A DNA stretch of 64,000 bases from Allantophomopsis cytisporea. Lineage: Eukaryota; Ascomycota; Leotiomycetes; Phacidiales; Phacidiaceae. The first letter of the stretch is position 1; the number at the start of each line of letters is the position of its first letter. The stretch spans positions 1,364,001 to 1,428,000 of the forward strand of contig CP103027.1 in the NCBI GenBank assembly GCA_024752435.1, written 5' to 3'. Below are positions 47,961-58,958 of the stretch, one piece after another. The position numbers and the translations under genes were made by a program. The notes under the pieces are model-generated. The model was not told where the DNA came from and made no database searches. It saw only the letters and a list, made by a program, of their open reading frames with translations.

Positions 47961-48626
47961 TTGTTTCATTCATAAGAGACCAAATATAACCAGCAAGACA
48001 CCTCTTAATTGTTTGAGTGTAGAAAGAGGCAGAGGATTGATTCCGGTACATGACTTGGCGTCTCTATGCTGTGTTATGAAGCCTATCAGACTATGAGCAT
48101 GAGTATATATATAATTGCGCTTTGCTTCGTCTTTTGGCATACCTTTGGTTCTTTGCTGTACAAATTTCTGATTTTACACTAGAAAGCGTCAAAAGCAAAT
48201 GCGCATTAATATGTATAGGTGTACGAATATACAATGCTCCCGCCATAATTTCCAATTTGCCTTTTAAACGAAACAATTGTATGAAGGCAATGCAAAAATC
48301 ATTTGATATAAATTTGTATTTCCCGTCACTGGCTGCGGGATGATTGCCCGATTTCTTCCAAGCAAACACTTGATATTTAAGTCCCACGTGATTTCTTGAC
48401 AATCACAAATACCCGATATTCCAACTCAAACAAACTCTTCGATATGAGCAGATAGCAACAAGTCTCCATTGTAGCTGGTCGTACATTTAGGTACGTATCT
48501 GCGACCATCACTGCTAGCCACCACCACGAAAGCAAGAGCAAATTCGAATTTATGCTCTCTCATCACATACATCGAGGCATTGATAGATCTGCCCTGAGAG
48601 CTCATTTGCACTCTCAAACCTAGCAC

Positions 48627-49162
48627 TTAGCTTATGGCTAGAATGGCTATAGTTCTCCCCCCTGGATGAAGAACGAACTGATTCAATCTCTTTCCAAATT
48701 GGCAAGTCATTGCGATCATCCGGATCTCCAATTGCTTCCGGATATCGTCAACTTTCAGTTGCCATTCGACGGCCTGAATATTGTCAGCATCATACGACTC
48801 GGCATTGGGGTCTATACGTACAGTAATCTTATCTTTCCAGCCTAAAGCGTATGCAGCCCCTGCCGGACCGTCATAGCCTCAACCACCACGAAATATCATG
48901 ACCTTAAGCGCCAAAACACGTGCACTTCCTCGACACGTACAGCACGTCATGACATCCGTCCATAGCCAGTCCTCTCATCAAACCGAATTTCAACTCCAAG
49001 TCCTTCCAATTCTCAACAAGCACTATCCAACTCAACCAGCACAACCTCATACCGTAGCGCGTAGAACATCCTCGCCAGCAGCAGCATCGTCAACAACACC
49101 GCCTCAAACACCAAGATCAGCGGATTGACCACCAGCAACGGCGAGATCTCCAGGTACTCCAT
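48627..49162 (-). CDS. Possible small single-span membrane protein, two exons
   Basis: An ATG at 49162 opens MEYLEISPLLVVNPLILVFE, continuing through a clear membrane segment (EAVLLTMLLLARMFYALRY) to a TGA at 49015-49013. If an intron with a weak GTTGAG donor is removed (49017-48878), the frame continues as YDGPAGAAYALGWKDKITV and ends IAILAIS at 48627, giving 131 residues in phase. The second part is hydrophilic, with an amphipathic stretch (VEWQLKVDDIRKQLEIR). No family recognised. The join is speculative: the donor is non-standard and the alternative is a broken gene. The longer minus-strand frame upstream of 49162 (to 49441) lacks features. Confidence 0.3.
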
Positions 49163-49449
49163 GACATCAGCAGCACAATCGCAGAATACGCGCAGTGTTG
49201 ACGTGGCACCCTTACACCATACAAAATCGGTCGCCGCGCATAAGCAAGGAAGCCACACCCACGCGCAAAGCAAAGCAAACGTAACGTGGGATCGAGAAAA
49301 AACGTGAAACCGACACCAAAGCAAAAGAGTATGATGGAAACGCGAGGAGGGAAAGGAAGCGCGAGGAGAGCAAAGAAAGCACTTACGAGGTGAGGTGAGG
49401 CCACTCCTCTGCCTAAGTATAAAAAGAGAAATTCCTCTCACCTATATTT

Positions 49450-52243
49450 GATTTTCGACGTAGGATTCGGAATCAAGGATTTGGGGGGCTGCTTTTGGTA
49501 TGGGGTAAATTTTTTGATTTTCTTCTTAGGGAAGGGATTTTTGGGGGGAAGGGGGGGGTTTGGTAAGGGTTTAGAGGAGATGGGGATTGGTGACGAAGAA
49601 TGCTTGAAGCTGTGTTGGGATGAGGATGCAAGATTACTTAGTTGTGGGCGGTTTCTTCCCTGGCGCCGTGGAGCCGCGTGCGGAATGTGCGTTTGTGAGT
49701 CGGTGATTGAGTTGAGGAGGTCGGTTGTGCGGCTTGAGGCTGACACCGCAATTGAGACTTTTGGAATAGCTTGGCTTGAATGTCAATGATAGTAAATTAA
49801 ATATTCTAAGGATCTTAAAATTCCATGAAAATTCCAAAATATTACTTGAAAGCATTTGTATTATTTTGGAAATTTCTTTTCGGTATCTTTCCAGTATCTT
49901 TGTGATATTTTTCAATAGTTTTCAATATTCATCCAGAGAAACTTTACCTTGTATTATGATCGTCCAAAAAACACGTAGGAAAAGCACAAATTCGGAGCTT
50001 TTTGTGGGATATACCCGGATTCCTGTGTGGTCCACGACCAATGACTTTCAATCATTACGCAGTATGACAACTGCATGAGGAGCAGTGGGGCAGAGGGGCA
50101 GTGGTACAGACCTTGTCTTGGGATCTGAAGCGACATGAGTGAGTGAGTACAAGTAGATGTGATCCTCATGAACAGAAGACAACGGACAGCCCTTCCAAGG
50201 GGGGTTTTAATATTCCACCTCACGTTATATGACTACCATGACCATGACCACAATACCTTGAAGTTTGGGACTGGAGCCGGTCCTTACTCTCACTCTACTT
50301 GTGCTTGTGCTTGTGCGAGGTTGTTGTCCTCGTCGGCTTGTGGGAAGGGAGTATCCGCATCCGAAGGGGGTGCGGGAAGGGTGCGGGAAGGGTGCAGCAA
50401 GGGAGGGGCTTTCGCGTGAGCTGAAGCCATTCAACTCGCATAACGTTGACCTCTACATATCAGCACCAACCAAAATATCAACATCCTCCATCTGCGGGAT
50501 TGCCATGCACTTACCAGCGCCGGGTGCATGTAAGGCAAACACAGGAGATATTGTGAGAGAGAAGGGGGGAGGGGTATTGTGACTTTGACTTTGCCTTGCT
50601 TGGAGTGCAGCTTTGTCTCTTTGTAGACTTCTGGACGCTTTGAGTTTTGTGGAATGCGTCGTTCGCGTTCACCATGACTGACAGCTCAGCGATCATCTGC
50701 GCCGAGGGGCCGATGATACTGGATCTACTCTCGACCGACAGTCGAGAAGATTCAAACATCTCGTACGATTTCTGCTGCGTGCTCTCGACTAATTCATGTG
50801 CTTTGGCTTGCGTGATTTCCCCCGGATCTTTCTATCTGGACCAGCACAGAATGCATCGCAGTTCATGCGCGCGGTAAGGCGAGGTAAATAGATTGATATC
50901 GGATCATCAATCACATCCACGAACAATGAATGTGTGTATCTGCCCTCGAAGGAAGGCCCGAAGCAAGAAAGAGACGCGCTCTCACTCGCATCTCACCAAA
51001 GCTACCAATCAACCTCTACACTCTAAAAATCCACAAACCCGTTCCCCCCATTCCCACCGACCCAGAATCCATCCAAGAGAGAAGAAGAAGAAGAAGAAGA
51101 AAAAAAAAAACAAATCTCTTTTCACTCGGCCCAAATTCAAGCCTCTATTTAGCCCCCATTCCATTCGGTCCATCTACTACCATCATTCCTTCGCCTCGCG
51201 CTTGGGGGGCCATGCTCGAATTGACTCTCCCAAATCAGAAGCCAAACATACCCCAACATTTCTCAACAGACCCCAGCATACCCGACCCCGAATCTAAACA
51301 AAAAGGCACGGCTCATAAACAAACAACCGGAAGTATACCGAATGAGGGAGCGGCCGTTGCTTTCCTCAGCAATGAAAGTCCCCGTCGGTGCTGGTCTAGA
51401 GGCAATTGTACGCTGTATACAGTATGAGTAGCTACTGCGTACCTGGTTTTGATTGTCTACACAGTAATGATGAGAACTTGGCGGAAGCTGTAATATTGAG
51501 ATGTTGGGAATGGGAACTTTATGACGCGCGTTTGCAGACGCATTCTTTGCCTGGGGTTCGGATGCTTCGATTGAGGGATTGTGGAACTTAGGGTATGGGG
51601 TGAGATGAAGAATAGATTGCGCATGATCATGGGCTGTTATTGCTGTTCCAGCGGAGTGGTTTTTATGTCTTGTGATGAGTACAAATTTAGGATTGACGGA
51701 TTTGGAATTGTGGGGATGGAAAATAGGATCATCATTATCACTGACGTCGTCAAAGCTCCCAGGATTCTCAGGTTGATGATGAAGGTATTTTATTTCGATA
51801 TATATATATATATATAGACATATAATATATCTTGGAGAGGAGTACAATGCAATATTCTTAAGAGCGTACGTGAGTCCACAAGAAAAGTCACAATCAGAAA
51901 TCCAGTCAAACTTCATGGTCGTAACGCACTTTATTCATCTATCAAGGTCACATATAAGCATAACCACCCATGATACACTTTCCAGCACAAAAAACAACCC
52001 CATTTTTCAAACCCCAAACACCGACGCCGAATTTTTGATAGCAAACTTGCCAACCAAAAAAGATATGAGATAGATGAGAGAAAAAAAAGGGTGAATCTCA
52101 GCAGGGCTCGAATCTTCCATCAAACCAAGCCACCCCGTAAAATAAACGTATCATAGAATCGCCATCAACCAGAAGCATACCCATCATGACCAGCCGTAAA
52201 TCATAACCTCATAAGCCCACCCACCCACCATATCCCAAGTCTA
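49450..52243. other. Gene-poor region, 2.8 kb, with simple repeats
   Basis: No gene supported, although several open frames over 100 codons exist (for example 51263-51916 minus); they are low-complexity or lack any conserved pattern. Simple sequence includes G-rich runs around 49540-49560, a GAA/A-run near 51082-51110, and a TA dinucleotide run at 51797-51815. A TACTGCGTA 9-mer lies at 51433-51441. The right end is the 3' side of the minus-strand gene at 52244. Confidence 0.45.
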
Positions 52244-53398
52244 TCATCTCTTCTCCTTCCGGAAGACGCCCTTAATAACACTACTAGCACTCCGCCTCAC
52301 ATTCTTCCGCCCATCACTGGGACTACGAATATGCAAGCGATCCTTCAACAGCGTAAACGGCGTCTCTTCCTCATCATCGCTGTCATCCCACACACTCTTC
52401 TCCTCACACTGACTCCCAACCGGCGAAATGAACGCCGAAGCCGTCGTACTCGTGCTATTCCGCAGCGTAGCCGCCGACGCATTGAACGCGAAGTGCGGTG
52501 TGACGGGCGACACGACGGGCGATGACGAAGGGGTAGTGGCCGTGCTGAACGACGGCGCCGTCGACGTAGTGCTGGGCGCGAACGACGCGGCGGACTTCGT
52601 GGACGCCGAGTACGAGGGCTTGGACGTGTGCGCTGCGATCTGGCGCGGTGCCGTGGCCGCGGTGGGGCAGGCTGGTTGGGCGCTCAGCGGCCAGGAGGAG
52701 TAATTGCGCGCGTGACCTTGTTGGTCTGGTAGCGGGATGATTTGGATGTTTGTTGGCACGGGCACGCGCTTGATTGCGCGTGCGTTGTACTGTGCTAGCT
52801 CCGAGCGCTTGCTCAGTGCTGGCAGTTGGGCCATGTCCTCTGGCTGCGGTGGAAAAGGTGGCAGGCCGTACAGACGATGAGTGGGCGCTGTGCGGCGCGG
52901 TTTGGGTGAGCCGCCTTGGTAGAATGAGTCGAAGTTCATGGCGGATCGTGCGTGGTAGTCGCTGTCGTCGAAGGAGGCATCGGAGTCTGAGGAGCCTGTG
53001 TGATCTTCTATCATGCTTGGAGTCGAAGCGTCTGAGATTGCGGAGAGTCTATACTCGGTGTCTTGTAGGTCCATTGAAGGACGTCGTTGTCCTCTTGGCA
53101 GAGGTTGTCTTGCTGAAGTGAATTTGGAGGGCTGAGCGAGTCTTGGTGCCGATGGAGGCACATAATGTGTTGAAGGCTGTTGCCATAACACTCCCAATGA
53201 CTGTCTACGTTGTGGGAACTGTGTTCGAGAGTATTTGGTGCTTTGATATGATACAGGCGTCGTTTGTGGAATGGCGCACCAATCTGGTGCAACGTCTCCG
53301 TCCCTCGATAACAGCGGAGTCATATCCATGTCGTAGCTATCCTCTTCTTCGACCACCATATGTTGTTGCTGCTGCTGCTGTAACTGCGAAGTAGACAT
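52244..53398 (-). CDS. Disordered Ser/Thr/Pro-rich protein, unknown function
   Basis: Single exon, 384 residues; the start is taken at the ATG at 53398 (MSTSQLQQQQQQHMVVEEED). It has no globular domain that I recognise. Features in order: a poly-Gln stretch; an acidic segment; a proline-rich region with YGLPPFPPQPEDMAQLP; a long Ser/Thr/Ala low-complexity tract; and a basic C-terminus KNVRRSASSVIKGVFRKEKR that could contact nucleic acid, membrane lipid or a partner protein. It has many potential phosphorylation sites (RRPSM, RRSAS). The GC-rich, Ala/Ser-rich central tract differs in composition from the surrounding non-coding DNA, which supports real coding use. It faces the very long gene-free interval on its 5' side. 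Confidence 0.6.
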   Translation of the reverse strand: MSTSQLQQQQQQHMVVEEEDSYDMDMTPLLSRDGDVAPDWCAIPQTTPVSYQSTKYSRTQFPQRRQSLGVLWQQPSTHYVPPSAPRLAQPSKFTSARQPLPRGQRRPSMDLQDTEYRLSAISDASTPSMIEDHTGSSDSDASFDDSDYHARSAMNFDSFYQGGSPKPRRTAPTHRLYGLPPFPPQPEDMAQLPALSKRSELAQYNARAIKRVPVPTNIQIIPLPDQQGHARNYSSWPLSAQPACPTAATAPRQIAAHTSKPSYSASTKSAASFAPSTTSTAPSFSTATTPSSSPVVSPVTPHFAFNASAATLRNSTSTTASAFISPVGSQCEEKSVWDDSDDEEETPFTLLKDRLHIRSPSDGRKNVRRSASSVIKGVFRKEKR

Positions 53399-56300
53399 CA
53401 GGTCGAGTAGTCGACGATGCCTACGCAAGGGGAGATATTAAATGTGAATGAAGATTGAAGTTGTATACATAAGAGGGAAAATTAGTGGCAGTGATAATGT
53501 TCAAATAGTTGAGGCCAGTGAGGGATGAGAGAAAAGATATATCGGGAGGGGAGACCAGGACATGCAGAATGTATATAACCAGATGAGAGACTAGACTATA
53601 ACTTGAGGACTGAGGACTGAGGACTAAGGTCTGAGATCTAGGACCATGACATCGATCAGGGCTTTGATTCTTGGACTTGCCGGGGAAGTGTCAGGGCCTT
53701 TTTTTGACCTTTTCACCTGTCCGGGGGGTCAAGAAGCTTTGATGGCCTAGTGAGTGGCTGCATTCCGTGCATGATACTAAATCACCATCCCAACCGTTGC
53801 TATGCTGCCAAGCAACAGTGACTTTGGCGACATGGAGGGAGGGCGGAGGAGGGGAGGGGAGGGGGGTGAGAGGAGGGAAGTACGAGGTAGAGCTGGATCT
53901 GTCAGACGCGTCAAGGGACATGGTTATTGGACGATTGGACCGGGGGATGAGAAGATGCGCGAGGTGGCTACTGCGTACTTTAAGCTGAACCCTTTGTGGG
54001 AGGAAGCTAGGTCTGAATGTGTGGCTGCAAAGTATATATGAAGCTATATGAAGCGTATATGCAGAAGATTCGTCTATGATGGCAGATTGTGTCTGTTCAG
54101 GTAGTCATTGTGGCTGCTCTCTCACTTCCAGTCAAGTAGCTGAGATTCTAAGATTCTGAGATTCTCCTTCACAGTCAGAACTGGTGGGATGGAGTAGCGA
54201 GTAGAGTATCTCGGAAATGTTAATGGCATATGAGTGTGTTCAGCGCACTTCGTATGTGGGATGTATCAGTCAGTCAGGTCGGTTTATGCGTCAACGTTCG
54301 TTTGTTCGTTTGCTAGCGCTCTCCTTTACATTGTTTGTGCTTTGAAAGTCCATTAGGCTTGTGTTGGTTGATGAAAAAGCGATCAAAAACGATCAAAAAG
54401 CATCTTTCACTTTTCTCCAACGCAGTACAAGGGGACTTAAACAGCGGGGCCAGGCGGATGGCGTACGCAAGGCTTGACTAACGGCCTAGACATCCATGCT
54501 CCGCGTCCGAAGATCATCGAGGGTTGAGGGCAACTCCAAGAGGGCACGGAGAACTAGATCGATTAGGTCCATGGTCCTTGAAGCAAAGGAGCTATGCGCA
54601 GTAAGGTGAGTGGAGCAAGTGGAGTGTTTTAGCTTGGTGAGCTGGCGAGCTGGCGAGCGAGGGCTGTGAAGGCTATGAAGGCTATGAAGGCTATGATGGC
54701 TGGTGATACTTGGGATTGAATTCCTGACTGATGATGGATGGATGGACTCGACTCCGACGCAGTACAAGGTGCATTTTGTGTATTTTGCTTGGTATTTTGC
54801 CCTCACGACGTTATGGAAAGGAGATGGAAGTAGCGGGAGTGGAGTGGGGGAGCGAATTGAGGCGTTTCCTGGCGTGAATGAGGCGCACAGAAAAGAGGAT
54901 GTCAATGGACGATGGCCCACGTACGGTTGAAGGCTTATGATTCCCGAAACTTTCCCATCTCCTTTTGCGGTAGAATGAAATAAACACTTCCAGTCATATT
55001 CATTGACTTTGACCGTATACAATATTCAATATTCCTACGCGGTACCTCTTTCCTACGAACGACGTTATCTAACTCGCCCCTCACTCACAACGAGGGCAAG
55101 TTACAGAGATCGAGCGACATTGCTTCTCCTCGTGTTGATCCTTCGAAATAGATCTGATGCTCATCCTGCCCTCCCCTTCCCTCGCAAATTGTGTGGTACC
55201 GTTGGTGCGCGGTAGTACTATGGTACACAACCATTTCAATCCTCTCTCCCTCGCCGGTATTGTGTACCCACATCACATCATATCTCATCACAAGGAGAGT
55301 GTCACCACCCAACACAAACATGAATAAGGGAAAGAAAAACAACTTGCAACCTCTGGCATCCGCCTCAGTCTTCATTCGGAGAAGGTGGAAATGGACGTGT
55401 GAATTTCGCGATGCCAGCTTTTCTCTAACAGAGCTCCAGTACCAGCCGCTGGCGCGGGCAGCAAATCCAACTCCGATCTCATTACTACGCGGTATTGCCC
55501 TCCTCCATATCTCTCTCTCCACCAACCCTACCTACCACGTCCCAACGTCCGACTTGCATACCATGCCGACCTCAGAAGTTCATGTGAAAGCCGGGCGAAA
55601 TCCTCCCCCCCCAAGAAACTTTGAAGTTCTTCGAATCAGCACACACAGAATGAATGCCTCGACGAGAGCCAAAAGACCTCCCATACCGGCGGCATAGATA
55701 CATTCGATGAAGTCATTACCGACTACCGTTACAGTACTACGTATTCCGTGACATTGCTTAGTATCTACCCTTACCCTTTGCCCGCGATCGCATATCCGTG
55801 CCCCGGTACGTATCCTTTCGCAGGCCGTGCGCTACACATGCTCCCGAGATTGCTGGCCGATATGGATGAGGGACGACGGGGATCGAGAAGCAAGAGCGGC
55901 TGTAGTGACTGTGAAGAGGAAGCGCTGGATGAGGTGAAGTCAAGTGCAAGTGAAGGGGAAAAGTCACACGCATGAACACACCCATGCTGTTAGTCTTGAT
56001 GATCCGGAAACCCGGTAGTGGAAGCGGGCAGATCCTTAAGGTCGACCGGGTTAGATGTCTGTTGTGTGTTAGTATAATGTATGTATGTACGTACTGTGTA
56101 GCTGGGCATGGGAGTTGTTGAGGGATTGATTGATACTTGACAAGGAACCCTCGCTGCAGCTTGCGCCGGCCGCTGTCACAGGGAGCGGATAGTGATGTGA
56201 GGGCAGGGAGTCATGATACCCTTGTATTCATGATAGCAATACACTTTCCTTTCCTCTATGTCGCCTTCACTGTTCATTTCATTTTCATTTTACATAGCAT

Positions 56301-56659
56301 GAAGTAAGTACGCAGTATCTCACAAATGTAAGAGCAATGTACTGTATGAAGTATCTCGAATATGTAAGGTCAGGGGTTGGAGGTATGGGTAAGGGTATGA
56401 GTATGAGCATGAGTAGGAGGGGTATGGATATCTGTGGACCGGCGGACTGAGTTTTTCGGGGAGACCATCCAGCCTGCATCCGCGCGAACAGATGGGGTCG
56501 TCGACCAGGGAAATTAGATGGATGGGCTTGATCTGTATGCAGTACTGGAAGCAATGCATGATAGTGTCTCCGTTGAAGTGATCATTTGCCTGCCGGGAGT
56601 AGGGATTAATAGATAGTTAGATCAATGTGAGCTTGAAGGCCGCGCGCAAAGGTCGGGAC

Positions 56660-56706
56660 AGGGCATAATAGGGCACAGCAGGGCATGACAGGGCATGACA
56701 GGGCAC
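56660..56706. repeat. Decamer tandem repeat (AGGGCATGAC-type)
   Basis: Consecutive 10-bp units with the core AGGGCA followed by TAAT, CAGC, TGAC, TGAC and CGG; the two middle units are identical. It lies in non-coding DNA. Confidence 0.85.
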
Positions 56707-57218
56707 GGAGTAGGTACTCGTCAGGGTGCTAGGTGCCTAAGCCAGTCAGTAAATATTCCCGTCCATCACCGTTTTACGAAAGATCTACGCAATATTAGCA
56801 CCGGTCAGTGTCAATATTTACTTCGTACCGCCGTTTATTCGCCCGTCCCCCCCCACTGTCGATCTACCTTAAAAAGCCACCCTGCCAGGCTGATGCGCCC
56901 CTGTCATTGTTCATTCATTGTTATTATTTACGATGATCATGATGATTACGATTGTGATTATAATGACTATTACGCAGTGCAAGTACACATGAACACAATA
57001 TGTGCACAGTTGAAGTATCTTCTCACTACCTTGTTCTTCCAACTGACATATGCGAATTCAATATTTCGCCCCGGCGCTTCTGAGTCGCTCTTCTCCCGCT
57101 TCCTCCTCATCCAACCATCAAATCCCCTCGACTTCTTTCCGCCCACAGCTCTAGTAATAACAACAGCAACAACATCAATATCATCTGCCCTCCAATACAT
57201 CCCCCGCTCATCTCCTTC

Positions 57219-57238
57219 ATACATACATACATACATAC
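57219..57238. repeat. (CATA)n microsatellite
   Basis: Five perfect CATA units in non-coding DNA. Confidence 0.85.
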
Positions 57239-58848
57239 TACATATCCTAAAATAACTCCCACAATCTTGAATTGTACATGAACAATACAGTATTGACACT
57301 CACACAAACTCGCTCAACACAACTCTCAATGCCCACCACCATCTCAACCATAGACCCTACATACTGACATCTGCCCGCGTCGCAGCACCTCACATCAAAA
57401 ACATTGCCAATTCATTTCCGCTACATATTGCTGCAGCCATAAATGAAGGCTTTTGGACAGAGGAAGCCTTTCATTCCGCCATCCCTGATGAAACAGCCAC
57501 TATGCCGTCACTGAAAGCGTTGACTGCCAACGTCTCGTGTTCTGTCACAGTGCGTCTCTTCGTTTGAGAGAGAGAGAAGGGAAAAGGCAGCTGAAAAGAG
57601 CACGCTGGTCGAGGTGTGGATATGTAGCCATAAGTCGTGGCGTTCATGCGTATGTGAAGATGCCGCACCATGGTAACCAGTCGATACCGGTGACTTCCTT
57701 CAGAGAGTTCCCGAAAATGATAGAGAATATCAATCAGTATGGTATGAGACAAGATCTCAGGTTCCAAGTATCTACAAACTGCTGCGTCCCATATGACCTG
57801 TATCTTGGAAAGCGGACAAAGCACAAGTTCCATCAGAAACAACTGGGATAAATGAGATGTGAGAAAGGTTCGCGGTCGCGGGTCTGCCCAATGATCTGGA
57901 CAAAACAAAGCAGGGCATCATCGCGCGTCGGGAGAGCCCAAACGAACAACACATCCCGGATTGAGATCCTGAGATCCACGGATTCCGAGAACTGATACTT
58001 CATACTCTCCTCTCCACTAATACCCTACGCGCCCCAGTCTCCATTACTCAACTCTACATGTTACGAATGTACAGCATCCACGAAAACATCAACCTGATCT
58101 TGCATCCCCGAAATGAAGAGCCTGCAAACTAATCTGTCCCGCAAATCTCTAAGGAATCGGGTCCTCAAGCCACTCTGTTCTGGTCACCAGTCGTGACCCG
58201 TCGCCACAAACACCCGTCTATGCGATCGCTGGTATTACGATGTGGCATTCCATCACGAGAATAGAAGACAAAACGCATTAATGCCGATGGGAGTGGAGAT
58301 GTTTCCCTTGGTCTCATCGCTTGACTCCATATCTGACCTCACCTTTGCCTTGGAACTCGCGTGCCTGCATCGACTCCAGATCAGATCAGATGGAGAAGCA
58401 CATTGACGATGACGCCAAAATATCCAGAGAGCCCACTTCGTCTGATTCCTGAACTCTGGGCCAACTGTGCTTGAGCTGCGAGTCCGAGTTCGAGTTGAAG
58501 TCTCTCTCAATATGCAATCGAATTCGGCGATGAGGGATGAGCGATGTGGGGTACAAAGTTGCTACGCAGTAGACTATTCAATTCTCTTCTCTTCTCATTC
58601 TATTCATACATCACAGCGCGCGCATACTCAGCAGATTTTGCCCGACACTAAGACCAGCCGTGCTTCCTCTGCCCTTGCGTCGCCTTGCAGATGGACAGAC
58701 TGACAGTGACAGCAAGCAGTCCAGTGCAAAGACCTCCTCTTTGTGTTTGCCATGGCCGCATAACTATCTTTTACGTTTGAGTCTTTGCATAACAATGTGA
58801 ATTTGAATTCGGACGCGGAAAGGCTCTGCGCGGAAGGCTTCGTGGAAA

Positions 58849-58958
58849 GTGTGCTTGTGCTTGTGCCTTTGTGCTTTATGCTTGTGCTTGTGCTTGTGCT
58901 TATGCTTTTGCTTTGAGCTTGAGCTTGAGCTTGAGCTTGAGCTTGAGCTTGTGCTTGG
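58849..58958. repeat. Hexamer minisatellite, CTTGTG units changing to CTTGAG units
   Basis: About 110 bp of CTTGTG-type hexamers (with CTTTGTG and CTTATG variants) followed by at least six CTTGAG units. Being in hexamer phase it stays open in several frames, encoding artificial Gln-Ala or Leu-Glu repeats, which explains the long low-complexity ORFs there. Confidence 0.85.

Noticed and set aside
49013..49441. 142-codon minus-strand frame taken as one gene
   Set aside because: Only the part from the ATG at 49162 is protein-like; the upstream part is Cys/Phe-rich without features.
51263..51916. 217-codon minus-strand open frame
   Set aside because: No conserved pattern; it includes an Ile-Tyr run made by a TA dinucleotide repeat and lies in the 3' region of the gene at 52244.
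54486..55022. 178-codon minus-strand open frame
   Set aside because: Ser/His-rich low complexity caused partly by a local AAGGCTATG repeat; no start context or family.
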